A DNA stretch of 64,000 bases from Betaproteobacteria bacterium (GTDB lineage: Bacteria > Pseudomonadota > Gammaproteobacteria > Burkholderiales > Casimicrobiaceae), in assembly GCA_009778785.1 (NCBI GenBank), contig WRFN01000007.1, positions 33,093 through 97,092 on the forward strand, written 5' to 3'. Each line of letters starts with the position of its first letter. Positions within the stretch are counted from its first letter, which is position 1. This document shows, one piece after another, positions 40,372 through 51,209 of this stretch. A program made the translations under genes and the position numbers. The notes under the pieces were generated by a model, which was not told the DNA's origin, did not search any database, and saw only the letters and a list, made by a program, of their open reading frames with translations.

Positions 40372-42843
40372 ATGTTTTTGCTTTCGTATCCCGTCTCAAA
40401 ATCCCGCGCCTTCTCGTGCCTTGCCCGCGTTTGTTCCCTTGCATTCTGCTTTGGAGCTTTGTCGGCGTTGTCTTTGCCGCTTTATGCGGACGATCTTCAG
40501 ATATCCGGTGGCGGTGGCGGTGGTGGCGGCGGCGGCGGCAGTTGCAGCAGCACTTCGGTAACTTCTACCGGAACCGGCGGCGGCGGCGGCGGCGGCGGCG
40601 GCATCGGGGCTGGGGGGGTTGGCATATATGACGACTATCTTGGCGGTGGCGGCGGCGGTGGCAGCGGTAGCGGCAGCCTCCCGGGCAACAGTGTCGGCGG
40701 AAACGGCGGCGCCAGCAGTTTTTCCGGAGGCCATAATGGTGGCCTGTCCTCTTCGAGTGGCGGTCGTATCGACGGCGACCCCGGCGGCGGCAATCCTTAC
40801 GCTGCCCCTAACGGCTACGGAGGTATGAGCGGTTGCGGAAATTACACTACCAGCCCTCTCGTCTGCCTCGGGCTTACTCCCGGCGTAGGCGGCGCAGGCG
40901 GCGTCGGTGACATCCTTATTTGGAACTATACTTGGCTTAACCCCAATGGCTGGCTCCCCGGCATCGGCGGCAAAGGCGGTGATGGCGCTCTCTCCAGCGC
41001 CCCCGGCGCCGGAGAAGCTGGCGAGAGCGCTCTTATAAATGACGGCGCGACGGTTGGCGGCGGCGGCGGCGGTGGCGGCGGCGGCGGCGGTAGTTGCAGC
41101 GGAAACACAGGAGATCCCTTCAGCCAATTTGGGGGCAAGGGTGGCGACGGCTCTCTCAACAACAACATCCAACTCATGGACTCCGTGTTTGACTCTCTGA
41201 TTGTCAGCGGCGGCAGCGGCGGCGACAGCGGCAGCCCCGGCAGTACTAACGGCGGCGGCGGCGGCGGCGGCGGAAGCATCACGGTCACAACCGTGACAGG
41301 GGTGACTGCAACAACGCTTGCAGTTCTCGGCGGTAATGGCGGTCGCGGCAACGTGACTCCTGTAGCAAGGGAAGGTCATGCGACGGCGGGTGTTGGCGGT
41401 TCGGGCGGCTCTGGCGGCTGTACCGGTTCCAGTGCGCTCAACGCTTGCTATGGTTATGGCGGCGGCGGCGGTAACGTGACGCTGATAGCGCCGAGTTATT
41501 TGGGGATGCCTGCAAACTCAGCGGTCGTTTCGGTGACTGATATTTTGACGGTGCAAAGCGGCGCATTAACAAGAGGCGGCAGCGACGGTTATGGCGGTGG
41601 CCAAGGAGGCGGAGTAACTTTCAATACCGATTCTCTGGACGCGCCGCCGGTAATCAACGTGACCAAGCAAAACGGGGCGCTTGCCTTTGATGTTAACCTG
41701 ATGAATGTCGGGACGCCCGCGAGTCGGATGACGCTCACCGGCACCGCCTCCGGCGATGTGCAAATTACCCAGATGGATTTTTATCTGCCCGAAGACTTGA
41801 CGGCGGGCGCTACCATGCTTTCCGTCAGCGGGACGGGCGCGGCGGCGCTGAATCTCAACGGGACCAAAATCGAGGTTGGCGTGACCGGCCCCGCCTCGCC
41901 GCTCAAAATCGGGGACAAAATCGTGCTCATCAATGGCGTGACTACCGATCCGTCCAATAGCGATTCCTCAGGCACGGGAATGAACGTGCCAGAGGCCTAC
42001 AAGTTCAACATTTCACGGCAGGGCAACCAAATCATTGCTACCGTGATGCAGGCGCCGCCCGTGCTGACGAACAAGGTCATCGATCCGGGGTCGAACATGG
42101 TGGACTTTAGCGTCACCAGCGATCTCGACGCGACCGGCTATTGGGTCGTGTTACCGTGGACGCTGAATTGTCCCAGCGCCGCAGAAATTATCGGCAGTAC
42201 GGCAAGCGGTCATGGAAGCATGAACGCGGGGGTTTCCTTTTCGGAAACCGGCTGGAACACCTATATTCCCGACTTCGCCCATGCGCCCAATGTGACCGCG
42301 AATATGGCCCCCAGCAGCTTCTACACGCTTTGTTTCGTCGCCGACGGTACGGCGGGAAGCCCCAATTACAGCGCCGTCTGGCAAGGGTGGTTTGCCACCA
42401 GCACACTTACCGCGCCGACGGTTTCCCTTGATATTGTTCAAAGCAGCATCACGACCGACAGCGCCGAATTCACGGTCTTGAGCGATACTGACGGTTCTGG
42501 CTATTGGTTCGTTTACCCTGACGGCAAACTGCCGCCGACTGCTCTTCCGGACGTCACTGTTTTCAAATCGCTGGCCAACGGCCCGGACGGTATGAGTCAT
42601 GGTGTTCCTTTTTCTCAGTTGCTCTCCGGCCTCAACCCGGATACGGCGTATGTGGTTTACTTCCTCGAAGATGTTGGTGGCGGCAACTACAGCGCCATCC
42701 TCATGGCTTCATTCAGAACGCTGGCGCAGCCGAAAGCCGCGCCCGGCTCCGTGCCGACGTTGAACGGCATTGCGTTGACACTGTTGGCGCTGTTGCTGGC
42801 AGGAGGGGCGGCCGTGGCGGTTCGAAGGCAGCGCGCCCGCTGA
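40372..42843 (+). CDS. polyglycine-rich surface protein with VPTL-type C-terminal tail
   Basis: The 823-residue protein has a signal peptide (cleavage near residue 40, LYA/DD). A long Gly-rich region (about 45–430) carries runs of up to about ten or eleven Gly separated by short Ser/Asn/Tyr segments. Two Fn3-like repeats follow (about 555–660, WVVLPWTLNCPSA, and 675–785, YWFVYPDGKLPP). The C-terminus is SVPTLNGIALTLLALLLAGG plus RRQRAR, the tripartite layout of IPTL-CTERM sorting signals. It is probably exported and processed by an exosortase-like pathway. Its role is unknown; AAAGGG before ATG is the ribosome site. Confidence 0.8.
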   Translation: MFLLSYPVSKSRAFSCLARVCSLAFCFGALSALSLPLYADDLQISGGGGGGGGGGGSCSSTSVTSTGTGGGGGGGGGIGAGGVGIYDDYLGGGGGGGSGSGSLPGNSVGGNGGASSFSGGHNGGLSSSSGGRIDGDPGGGNPYAAPNGYGGMSGCGNYTTSPLVCLGLTPGVGGAGGVGDILIWNYTWLNPNGWLPGIGGKGGDGALSSAPGAGEAGESALINDGATVGGGGGGGGGGGGSCSGNTGDPFSQFGGKGGDGSLNNNIQLMDSVFDSLIVSGGSGGDSGSPGSTNGGGGGGGGSITVTTVTGVTATTLAVLGGNGGRGNVTPVAREGHATAGVGGSGGSGGCTGSSALNACYGYGGGGGNVTLIAPSYLGMPANSAVVSVTDILTVQSGALTRGGSDGYGGGQGGGVTFNTDSLDAPPVINVTKQNGALAFDVNLMNVGTPASRMTLTGTASGDVQITQMDFYLPEDLTAGATMLSVSGTGAAALNLNGTKIEVGVTGPASPLKIGDKIVLINGVTTDPSNSDSSGTGMNVPEAYKFNISRQGNQIIATVMQAPPVLTNKVIDPGSNMVDFSVTSDLDATGYWVVLPWTLNCPSAAEIIGSTASGHGSMNAGVSFSETGWNTYIPDFAHAPNVTANMAPSSFYTLCFVADGTAGSPNYSAVWQGWFATSTLTAPTVSLDIVQSSITTDSAEFTVLSDTDGSGYWFVYPDGKLPPTALPDVTVFKSLANGPDGMSHGVPFSQLLSGLNPDTAYVVYFLEDVGGGNYSAILMASFRTLAQPKAAPGSVPTLNGIALTLLALLLAGGAAVAVRRQRAR

Positions 42844-42859
42844 AAATTGCGCCAGATCT

Positions 42860-42896
42860 AAAAGCGGTCTTTCCTTTCGGGAATGGCCGCTTTTTT
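42860..42896 (+). terminator. intrinsic terminator of the Gly-rich gene
   Basis: AAAAGCGGTC pairs with GGCCGCTTTT around a small loop, followed by T-rich sequence. It starts 16 bp past the stop. Confidence 0.8.
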
Positions 42897-42951
42897 GTTG
42901 CTTTACAATACGCCAACGATCAACGCACGACCAGCACAGAGAGCGAAAACC

Positions 42952-43686
42952 ATGAGCAACCTTCTCGTTCAGATTGGTAAAGACCGGTTCGCAGACCGGA
43001 AAGCCCCACAACCGATTGCGTTCACCCGCAACGCCGAGTACGACGCGATTCTGAACGATCTGACGAATGTGCCGCACGCTTTTGTGCTTGCCTGCATGAT
43101 GGATCGGCAAATGCAGGCCGAGCGCGCTTGGTCGATTCCCGGCATCATCATGAAACAATGGGGAACGAGCGTTGATGCGTTGGACTCAAGAAGCGAAGAC
43201 GAATACATCGCGCTTTTCAATGAAAAACGCTTGCACCGATTCAACAACAATATGGCGAAAGTTTTCAAGGGCGGCGTTCGGAGGATCAAAAAAGTTTATG
43301 CGGGCGACGCTTCCATGCTCTGGAAAAACAAGCCGAGCAGCGCCAAGGTGGTCTATGATTTTCTGCAATTCAAGGGTGTGGGTATCAAGATCGCAACGAT
43401 GGCCGCCAACATTCTTGCCCGTCAATTTCAAATCGCGTTTTCTGACTATTACTCCATTGACGTGTCTCCCGACGTGCATGTGCGGCGGGTGATGTGGCGA
43501 ATGGGGTTGATTGAAGATCAAGACGACATCGCTTCTGTCATAGACTGCGCCCGCGAACTGAATCCGGAATTCCCCGGGATCATTGATTTTTCGGCGTGGG
43601 AAATCGGTCGGGAATATTGCCGACCGACCAATCCAAGATGCAATGAATGCAGCGTAAGCGCCGAGTGCCAAAAACGATTGGCTTAA
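42952..43686 (+). CDS. EndoIII-like HhH-GPD DNA glycosylase with [4Fe-4S] motif
   Basis: The 244-residue protein shows the helix-hairpin-helix of the endonuclease III family (FLQFKGVGIKIATMAANIL, with the position of the catalytic Lys), a following Asp in SPDVHVRRVMWRMG, and a terminal CRPTNPRCNECSVSAEC, which is exactly C-x6-C-x2-C-x5-C of the iron-sulfur loop. It should remove damaged bases. It is longer than Nth (about 210) and differs in the N-terminal part, so the substrate is open. ATG 42952 is chosen; the longer frame lies in the terminator. Confidence 0.82.
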   Translation: MSNLLVQIGKDRFADRKAPQPIAFTRNAEYDAILNDLTNVPHAFVLACMMDRQMQAERAWSIPGIIMKQWGTSVDALDSRSEDEYIALFNEKRLHRFNNNMAKVFKGGVRRIKKVYAGDASMLWKNKPSSAKVVYDFLQFKGVGIKIATMAANILARQFQIAFSDYYSIDVSPDVHVRRVMWRMGLIEDQDDIASVIDCARELNPEFPGIIDFSAWEIGREYCRPTNPRCNECSVSAECQKRLA

Positions 43687-43689
43687 ATA

Positions 43690-43714
43690 AGTGTCGCATC
43701 CGCGGCACTTTTTG
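43690..43714 (+). terminator. intrinsic terminator of the glycosylase gene
   Basis: AGTGTCGC pairs with GCGGCACT (one G–U pair) around ATCC, followed by TTTTG, just past the stop. Confidence 0.75.
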
Positions 43715-43842
43715 TTAAATCTTTATGAACTCTGTCGTCTTTTTCATGTTCCTACTGGCATTTTGGGCGCTTTGTGCTTTATCATGCCAGATAATTGATG
43801 TGTGTAAAAATTACGCGCAAAGATAAGAGAAGGAGTAAAGCG

Positions 43843-44553
43843 ATGTCGTTGATCAAACGTCTGTTGGCAGAGAGTGTGGGAACGTTTTGGCTGGTGCTTG
43901 GCGGTTGCGGCGCGGCGGTTCTGGCGGCAAAGTTTCCGCAAGTGGGTATCGGTCTGGTCGGCGTGTCGCTGGCTTTTGGGCTGACCGTTTTGACAATGGC
44001 CTATGCCATCGGTCACATTTCGGGATGCCATTTGAACCCGGCGGTGACGCTGGGCTTGGCTGCCGGTGGCCGTTTCCCGTTCAAGGAAGTAGCGCCATAT
44101 ATGGTCGCGCAGGTGATCGGCGGCATCATCGCGGCGGGCGTGTTGTATTTGATCGCCACGGGCAAGATGGGCGCGCAGGTTGGGGATTTCGCCGCCAACG
44201 GTTACGGCGCGCATTCGCCGGGCGGCTACGGCCTGACGGCGGCGCTCGTCTGCGAAGTGGTGATGACTGCGATGTTTTTGTTCGTGATCATGGGCGCGAC
44301 CGACTCGCGCGCTCCGGCCGGTTTCGCCCCCATCGCCATCGGGCTGTGTCTGACGCTGATTCACTTGATCAGCATTCCGGTGACTAACACGTCGGTCAAC
44401 CCGGCGCGCTCGACTTCGCAAGCGCTGTTCGCGAACGGCGGCTGGGCACTGGGGCAGTTGTGGCTGTTCTGGGTGGCGCCGCTGGTCGGTGGGGTGATAG
44501 GCGCACTGATTTACCGTGTTCTGTCCTGTACGAAGTGCGGGGAAAAAGAATAG
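43843..44553 (+). CDS. aqpZ: aquaporin Z
   Basis: AqpZ lets water cross the inner membrane. The 236-residue protein has six helices and both NPA boxes: HLNPAVT (about residue 65) and SVNPARS (about 187). The selectivity filter neighbours (His, Arg after the second box) fit a water rather than glycerol channel. ATG 43843 follows AAGGAG at a good distance; the frame extends further but lacks signal there. It is transcribed alone. Confidence 0.95.
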   Translation: MSLIKRLLAESVGTFWLVLGGCGAAVLAAKFPQVGIGLVGVSLAFGLTVLTMAYAIGHISGCHLNPAVTLGLAAGGRFPFKEVAPYMVAQVIGGIIAAGVLYLIATGKMGAQVGDFAANGYGAHSPGGYGLTAALVCEVVMTAMFLFVIMGATDSRAPAGFAPIAIGLCLTLIHLISIPVTNTSVNPARSTSQALFANGGWALGQLWLFWVAPLVGGVIGALIYRVLSCTKCGEKE

Positions 44554-44862
44554 GAATATGGGCGCGTAGCTGCGCCGTTATCCCCCGACAATCAACGCTG
44601 ACATATTCATCGCTTGCGCTTCCGCGCCGATTTCGTCCGACAACCGTAGGTCGGCATTCTGCCGTCCGCGCCGTCACGTTACCTCTCAACCACTCCGCCG
44701 CCTTCGGTATTCATCAATAAGGGCACGGCGCGCCGTACCCCTGCAAGCCCTCTTTTGCGGGCGGTGGTTTGCAATGATTTATTTTTCAGTCAGCCCTATA
44801 CCGCGGTGAATGAAGGTAAGATAGCGCTCACGAAAACAGCCGCTCCGCTTACCGAGATTCGC
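44554..44862. other. intergenic region with dispersed palindromes
   Basis: GTAGGTCGGCATTCTGCCG at about 44646–44664 and AGGGCACGGCGCGCCGTACCCCT at about 44720–44742 are relatives of the GGGGC/GCCCC class. No gene is visible; frames here are read-through of the repeats. The engB promoter should lie towards the right end. Confidence 0.5.
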
Positions 44863-45537
44863 ATGACTATCGACCTTGATCGCCCCGACAATGCCCCTCC
44901 GAGTTCCGACAGTGAACAGGAGGAAAAGAAACCCGCGCCGCCGCTTCTGGAAGCGGTGTTCGTGACGGGTGCGGCGCAATGGTCGCAGTTGCCGACGACG
45001 GGGCCGATTGAGCTTGCATTTGCCGGTCGTTCCAACGCCGGCAAATCGAGCGCAATCAACGCGCTGGCGCGGCGCTCGAAGCTGGCGTTTGCGTCGCGGA
45101 CGCCGGGGCGGACACAGCAGATCAATTTTTTTCAGATGCGCAACGGCGCTTATGTGGTTGATCTTCCCGGCTATGGTTATGCGGCGGTAACGCGGAAAAC
45201 CAAAGATGTCTGGCAGGATTTTTTATGGCGCTACGTCACAGAGCGGCAGACGCTGGTGGCGCTGGTGCTGGTGGCCGATATTCGGCGCGGTCTGACCGAT
45301 CTGGACAAGCCGGTGTTGGATGCGTTTCTGCGCTCCGGCAGGCCGGTGTTGATTCTGGCGACCAAGTCCGACAAGCTCAATGTGCAGGAACGCCGTCGCG
45401 CGCTGGCTGAAATGGAACGATCTTTGCTTGAGTACGATGTTGAAGGAACGGCGAGCGTGACCGTGGTCGAGTTTTCGGCGACGGCGCATCGCGGCATCGA
45501 GGCAGCGGACAAGGTCATCGCGGAATGGATTGCATAG
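44863..45537 (+). CDS. engB: ribosome-assembly GTPase EngB/YsxC
   Basis: EngB is an essential GTPase for 50S assembly. From ATG 44863 (MTIDLDRPDNA) the protein has 224 residues with G1 GRSNAGKSSAINAL, G3 DLPGYGYA, G4 ATKSDKL and G5 SATA motifs. The upstream open frame to 44755 is non-conserved. An acidic, Pro-rich N-terminal stretch precedes the fold. purB follows after about 100 bp. Confidence 0.92.
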   Translation: MTIDLDRPDNAPPSSDSEQEEKKPAPPLLEAVFVTGAAQWSQLPTTGPIELAFAGRSNAGKSSAINALARRSKLAFASRTPGRTQQINFFQMRNGAYVVDLPGYGYAAVTRKTKDVWQDFLWRYVTERQTLVALVLVADIRRGLTDLDKPVLDAFLRSGRPVLILATKSDKLNVQERRRALAEMERSLLEYDVEGTASVTVVEFSATAHRGIEAADKVIAEWIA

Positions 45538-45557
45538 GTGAACAGCATAGGGCGTAG

Positions 45558-47015
<1,458 letters not shown>

Positions 47016-47057
47016 TTTTTTTGTATCAAAAATTCAGATAACTTTTCAGGAGACGGA

Positions 47058-47672
47058 ATGATGAAGCGTTTGATGTGGGCAGGGGTGGTTCTTTTGGCGA
47101 TGGCGTTGGGCACGGGTTCGGCAGTCGCCGCCGGGCCGCAGGTAGAATTTGATACGACGATGGGCAAAATCAAGCTGGAACTCAATCCGCAAGCGGCGCC
47201 CAAAACAGTTGAAAACTTTTTGGGCTACGTCAAATCCGGCTTCTACGATGGCACGTTGTTCCATCGAGTGATCAGCGGGTTCATGATTCAGGGCGGCGGC
47301 TTTGATGAACAGTTCAAGGAAAAACCGACCAACGCGCCGATTCCTAACGAAGGGCCGGAGAACCAGAAAGCGGGCGTCAAGAACGTCATCGGCGCCATTG
47401 CGATGGCGCGGCGTCCCGATCCGAACTCGGCCGCCGCGCAGTTCTTCATCAACGTCGCCGATAACAAAGCGCTCGATTACACATCTTCGACTCCGATGGG
47501 GTACGGCTATACCGTCTTCGGCAAAGTGATCGAAGGGATGGATGTGGTCAACAAAATCGCCAAAGTCGAAACGGGCATTGGCCGCGTCGGCGGTGACGTT
47601 CCCAAAACGCCGGTCGTGATTCGGAAAGCGACCATCGTCGGGGGCGACAGCAAAGCAACGCCGGCTAAATAG
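47058..47672 (+). CDS. ppiA: periplasmic peptidyl-prolyl isomerase (cyclophilin)
   Basis: The 204-residue protein has a signal peptide (AGVVLLAMALGTGSAVAA) and a cyclophilin domain: FHRVISGFMIQGGGF, then AMARRPDPNSAAAQFFINVA with the conserved active-site residues. It assists folding in the periplasm. ppiB follows after 29 bp and lpxH further on, a common betaproteobacterial order. GGAG lies before ATG. Confidence 0.92.
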   Translation: MMKRLMWAGVVLLAMALGTGSAVAAGPQVEFDTTMGKIKLELNPQAAPKTVENFLGYVKSGFYDGTLFHRVISGFMIQGGGFDEQFKEKPTNAPIPNEGPENQKAGVKNVIGAIAMARRPDPNSAAAQFFINVADNKALDYTSSTPMGYGYTVFGKVIEGMDVVNKIAKVETGIGRVGGDVPKTPVVIRKATIVGGDSKATPAK

Positions 47673-47701
47673 TCGGCGTATCTACGGAAAAGAGAACAAC
47701 C

Positions 47702-48208
47702 ATGAAAAATTCGCTCGTCAAAGTAAGCACCAATTACGGCGACTTCACGATAGAACTGAACGCCAAACAGGCGCCGAAAACCGTTGCCAACTTTTTGGAG
47801 TATGTGCGCGACGGCCACTACAACGGTACCATCTTTCACCGCGTCATCAGCAATTTCATGATTCAAGGCGGCGGCTTCCTGCCGGGAATGGAGGAAAAGC
47901 CAACGCGCGATCCGATCGACAACGAGGCCAACAACAAACTCAAGAATGAGATCTACACGGTTGCCATGGCGCGCACGACCGAGCCAAATTCGGCCACCTC
48001 GCAGTTCTTCATCAATGTTCAGGACAACGCTTTTCTGGACTTCAAGAGCGCCACACCGCAGGGCTGGGGCTATTGCGTGTTTGGCAAAGTGATCGAAGGC
48101 GAGAGCGTCATCGACCAAATAAAGATGCAGCCGACAGGCCGCTTCGGGTTTCATCAGGATGTGCCGAAAAGAGACATCATCATCAAGAGCATCGAGGAAG
48201 TTTCTTGA
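47702..48208 (+). CDS. ppiB: cytoplasmic peptidyl-prolyl isomerase B
   Basis: The 168-residue cyclophilin has no signal peptide and the core motifs FHRVISNFMIQGGGF and MARTTEPNSATSQFFINVQD. It is about the length of PpiB. It is the cytoplasmic counterpart of the preceding gene and probably shares its transcript. Confidence 0.94.
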   Translation: MKNSLVKVSTNYGDFTIELNAKQAPKTVANFLEYVRDGHYNGTIFHRVISNFMIQGGGFLPGMEEKPTRDPIDNEANNKLKNEIYTVAMARTTEPNSATSQFFINVQDNAFLDFKSATPQGWGYCVFGKVIEGESVIDQIKMQPTGRFGFHQDVPKRDIIIKSIEEVS

Positions 48209-48242
48209 TTTGGTACGGTTTTGCTTTAACCCTGTACATTGA

Positions 48243-48266
48243 CCCCTCTCCCGCTTATGGGAGAGG
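48243..48266. repeat. CCCCTCTCCC palindrome
   Basis: CCCCTCTCCCGCTTATGGGA plus GAGG is a relative of the unit at 20136–20162. It lies between ppiB and lpxH. Confidence 0.55.
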
Positions 48267-48471
48267 ATACTCGAAGGGAAGGCGAGGAAAAAACATCCAA
48301 ACTTGAATCAAAACCTCTCCAGATTGTTACGCTGTATGGCCGCTCACAAACATATCGACGAACAAATAACGTTGTTTAATGTCCGGCAGCGCTTCCCCCA
48401 CTTTTCGCGCGCCGCATAAACCTTTATACTTTTATGCGTTTCGCTATCTTCCTGATTCGTGAACTCGCCCC

Positions 48472-49206
48472 GTGTTTTCTACGACCCTGTTTCTTTCAGA
48501 CTTGCACCTGTCACCGCGGAAACCGCAGTTGACGCGCTGCTTTGAAGCCTTCTGCGACGGGCCGGCGCGGGATGCCGACAGTGTTTACATCCTGGGCGAT
48601 TTGTTCGACTACTGGATAGGCGACGACCAGTTGCGCGAACAGTATTATCTGGACATCGCGCGCCAACTGGCCAAACTCGAAACCGTGGGCGTACCGATTT
48701 TCATTCAACACGGCAACAGAGATTTTTTGATCGGCAGACGCTTTGCGCGCAAGGCACACGCTACCCTGCTCACCGACCCCCATGTCTTCGACCTTTACGG
48801 CGTACGAACCGTGCTTTCGCACGGCGACATCCTGTGCACCAACGATACGGACTATCAGGCGGCGCGTCGTTTCTGGCGTACGCCGAAGCGGATCAAACAA
48901 TATCTGGCGCTGCCATACTTCGTGCGGCGCTTGATCGCCACCCTTTTTCGCCGTCGCAGCGTGAGCAAAACACGCGGCAAGTCCGGCTATCAAACGAACG
49001 TGAATCAGGAAGCCGTTGTCGCCTGCATGCTCGAATACGACGCCGTGCGAATGATCCACGGCCACACCCATCGGCCACTGGTCTATCGCTTCGATCTTCA
49101 GGGACACGAACACGAACGCATCGCGTTACCCGATTGGCGAACCGAAGGCGCGTATCTGGAAGTCTCGAAAGCGGGTTGTCAGATTCTGGAAATCAACGCG
49201 GAGTAA
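48472..49206 (+). CDS. lpxH: UDP-2,3-diacylglucosamine hydrolase
   Basis: LpxH cleaves UDP-diacylglucosamine to lipid X in lipid A synthesis at the inner membrane. The 244-residue metallophosphoesterase has FLSDLHLSP, GDLFDYWIGDD, HGNRDFLIG and HGHTHRP, all metal-binding. The start codon is GTG (GTGTTTTCT). Length matches (about 240). It fits with msbA in this window. Confidence 0.95.
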   Translation: MFSTTLFLSDLHLSPRKPQLTRCFEAFCDGPARDADSVYILGDLFDYWIGDDQLREQYYLDIARQLAKLETVGVPIFIQHGNRDFLIGRRFARKAHATLLTDPHVFDLYGVRTVLSHGDILCTNDTDYQAARRFWRTPKRIKQYLALPYFVRRLIATLFRRRSVSKTRGKSGYQTNVNQEAVVACMLEYDAVRMIHGHTHRPLVYRFDLQGHEHERIALPDWRTEGAYLEVSKAGCQILEINAE

Positions 49207-49692
49207 GGAGCGCTCTTTGACAAGCTCAAGCGCTACCCCTCCTAAGAGGGGAATTTGAATATTGCGTAGTACAGGCATCAACGCCAAGAATCGAGATTTC
49301 CATCGCTTGCCGTCATTCCCGCGAAGGCGGGAATCCAGTCCCTCTGTCCTCATTATTTTTTGATCTGAAAGCCGGATCGCTTTGCTAAGCTCGCAATGAC
49401 GCTTGTTTTTGTGCTGCCACTTTCGCTCATTGCGGAAAAGATAGAGTCAGAAGGTTGAAGGACTGGATTCCCGCCTTCGCGGGAATGACAGCAAGTAAGA
49501 GTGTCACTAACTTCTGGATACTTACCCTGCGCGAGAGTGGCAACAGCGGAAAAAGAGGCAGTGAAAAATTTCCCTCTTGGGTGGAGTGGACGTTGAAGGC
49601 GGGCGGGGTGGTTTGACTCTTGATAAAAAACACACGGCTCGTATAACGAGCCGTGTGAGTGTTATCCGCAAGCGCGGGCTTTCAAAAATGCA
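49207..49692. other. repeat-rich intergenic region
   Basis: The 486-bp gap holds ACCCCTCCTAAGAGGGGAA (near 49237–49255), an inverted pair of CATTCCCGCGAAGGCGGGAA units (49314–49333 and, reversed, about 49467–49486), a CTTTGCTAAGCTCGCAATGA unit (near 49380–49399), and a terminator at 49625. No gene is visible. Confidence 0.6.
49625..49657 (-). terminator. intrinsic terminator of the secreted-protein gene
   Basis: CACACGGCTCG pairs with CGAGCCGTGTG across TATAA, followed on the minus strand by TTTTTT. Confidence 0.85.
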
Positions 49693-50901
49693 TCACTGTT
49701 TCTGACTGTACTTCGCTCTGCCGATCACGATGCCACCGAGCAACAGCATGAACAGCGCCAACATCAGCAGCGCTTTGGGATCGAGCGTCGGCGTTGAGAC
49801 TGGTGTGGAATTGTTTTTCAACAAAGCGATCGACGCGCTGAGATTGGTGATCCCGCCGACCGGCACGGTAAATTCACCGGTTACCGGATCAACCGTACCG
49901 GCCGGACCGAACGTCACGGCGTCGAACGAATAACCCGCTGGTGCCGTAGCGCCGGTCATATCAAGACCAAGCGTACAAGTTGCGCCTTCATCGATTTCCC
50001 AGCCACCAGCGGGCAACGGTGTTGGTACCGCCGGAGCATCGCAAACCAACGCCAGCGTCGGTGGGGTGCCGCCCGAGATTGCCGGAGTGAAGGCCACCGC
50101 GCCGCTGATCGTGGCAAAAGTAGCCGGCGCAGAACCGGCCATCACTGTGATCGTCGCGGTGATACTGGCATTACCGTTGACGGTGAATGTTCCAGTCGAA
50201 TCAATGAGAACAGCCGAAGCGAACGTCACAGTGTCGAAGTAAAAACCAGACGCCTCTACGCCATCTCCGTTGGTTTCGAGCTTACAGGTTGAGCCATCTA
50301 TCACGGTCCAGGTGTCGGTAGGCGTTCCCGATATCGCCCTTACCCCCGGAACACATGTCAGCGCCAGTGTCGGCGCTGTACTGCCTGTAGTCGTCGGGTC
50401 TAAAACCACCGTGGCGGTTACCGTGACAAGCGTACACGTTCCCGGGCCGGTAACGCCTGAGTTAAAATCGTTGAGCGTCGCCAGGAGAGAAGCCACTTGC
50501 GCAGCGGTTAGATCTTGGCCGCCACCGCCGTTAAGATTCACATTCCCGACAAGCGCATTTGCATCGACCAGTGCTTGCGAAACAGCAGCGGGAGCAACAG
50601 CGCCCTGAGCGATGCTCAGTTTCGCTGCAATGATCGCCATCCCCAAACTTACGATGTTGGGATTATGGACTGTTGCGAGGTTTTCCCCGAGGATGTTGTG
50701 AACTTGGGTAGCGCTATAGGTATGTGTACCTATCTGCAACGGAAAAGCCGTCGTCACCCATTCGTTTTGGTGACTGTACCAATCACTCGCCGCTAAGGTG
50801 CAGTTGGGATACGTTGCTGCCAATACCGTACCGCTGAACACCATCATCACCCCCACCATCAGGAATGCTGATAGAGCGGATAAATATTTTCCTGCTTTCA
50901 T
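49693..50901 (-). CDS. secreted protein with two internal repeats and TPTL-type C-terminal tail
   Basis: The 402-residue protein has a signal peptide (cleavage near residue 29, VLAA/TYP). A helical section (about 60–155) and two similar beta domains follow (about 160–255 and 265–365, each with PTLAL, a Cys pair, FDTVTF or FDAVTF, and GTFTV or GEFTV). The tail PVSTPTLDPKALLMLALFML plus basic GRAKYSQKQ resembles IPTL-CTERM-like sorting signals. No family is recognised for the domains. A divergent XRE gene with a palindromic site lies upstream. Confidence 0.75.
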   Translation of the reverse strand: MKAGKYLSALSAFLMVGVMMVFSGTVLAATYPNCTLAASDWYSHQNEWVTTAFPLQIGTHTYSATQVHNILGENLATVHNPNIVSLGMAIIAAKLSIAQGAVAPAAVSQALVDANALVGNVNLNGGGGQDLTAAQVASLLATLNDFNSGVTGPGTCTLVTVTATVVLDPTTTGSTAPTLALTCVPGVRAISGTPTDTWTVIDGSTCKLETNGDGVEASGFYFDTVTFASAVLIDSTGTFTVNGNASITATITVMAGSAPATFATISGAVAFTPAISGGTPPTLALVCDAPAVPTPLPAGGWEIDEGATCTLGLDMTGATAPAGYSFDAVTFGPAGTVDPVTGEFTVPVGGITNLSASIALLKNNSTPVSTPTLDPKALLMLALFMLLLGGIVIGRAKYSQKQ

Positions 50902-51121
50902 ATTTCAACCCTTCCTTTCTTTTCGTTAAAAAACCACATTAAAAATTCTTTACGGCTGCGTTGGCGGTGCTGTTAATGCCGATTGACGCAGAAGCTATTG
51001 TTTGCAAAGTTGTAAAAACGCTGCTCTTATCATGCAAGCCATTGTTTATTCATTGATTTTTAATGGGCACATGAAAAGCGGAACAAATTTTTCAAGCTCA
51101 GCAAAACAAGTTCTCGCGTTA

Positions 51122-51141
51122 TTGTAGATTATATTCTACAA
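51122..51141. promoter_or_regulatory. palindromic operator candidate
   Basis: TTGTAGA–TTATAT–TCTACAA has perfect 7-bp arms. A half site TTGTAG follows at 51155. It lies in the gap between the divergent secreted-protein and XRE genes, which is typical of XRE autoregulation. Confidence 0.55.
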
Positions 51142-51209
51142 GTTTTGTAATTTTTTGTAGTTTATATCCCGTGGATTGGCAGTCTCACAACGGTGAGGCT
51201 ATCAATCTT

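Noticed and set aside
40396..41379. Ala-rich minus-strand ORF opposite the Gly-rich gene
   Set aside because: It is the mirror of the GGC tracts (GCC = Ala), with no signal or ribosome site.
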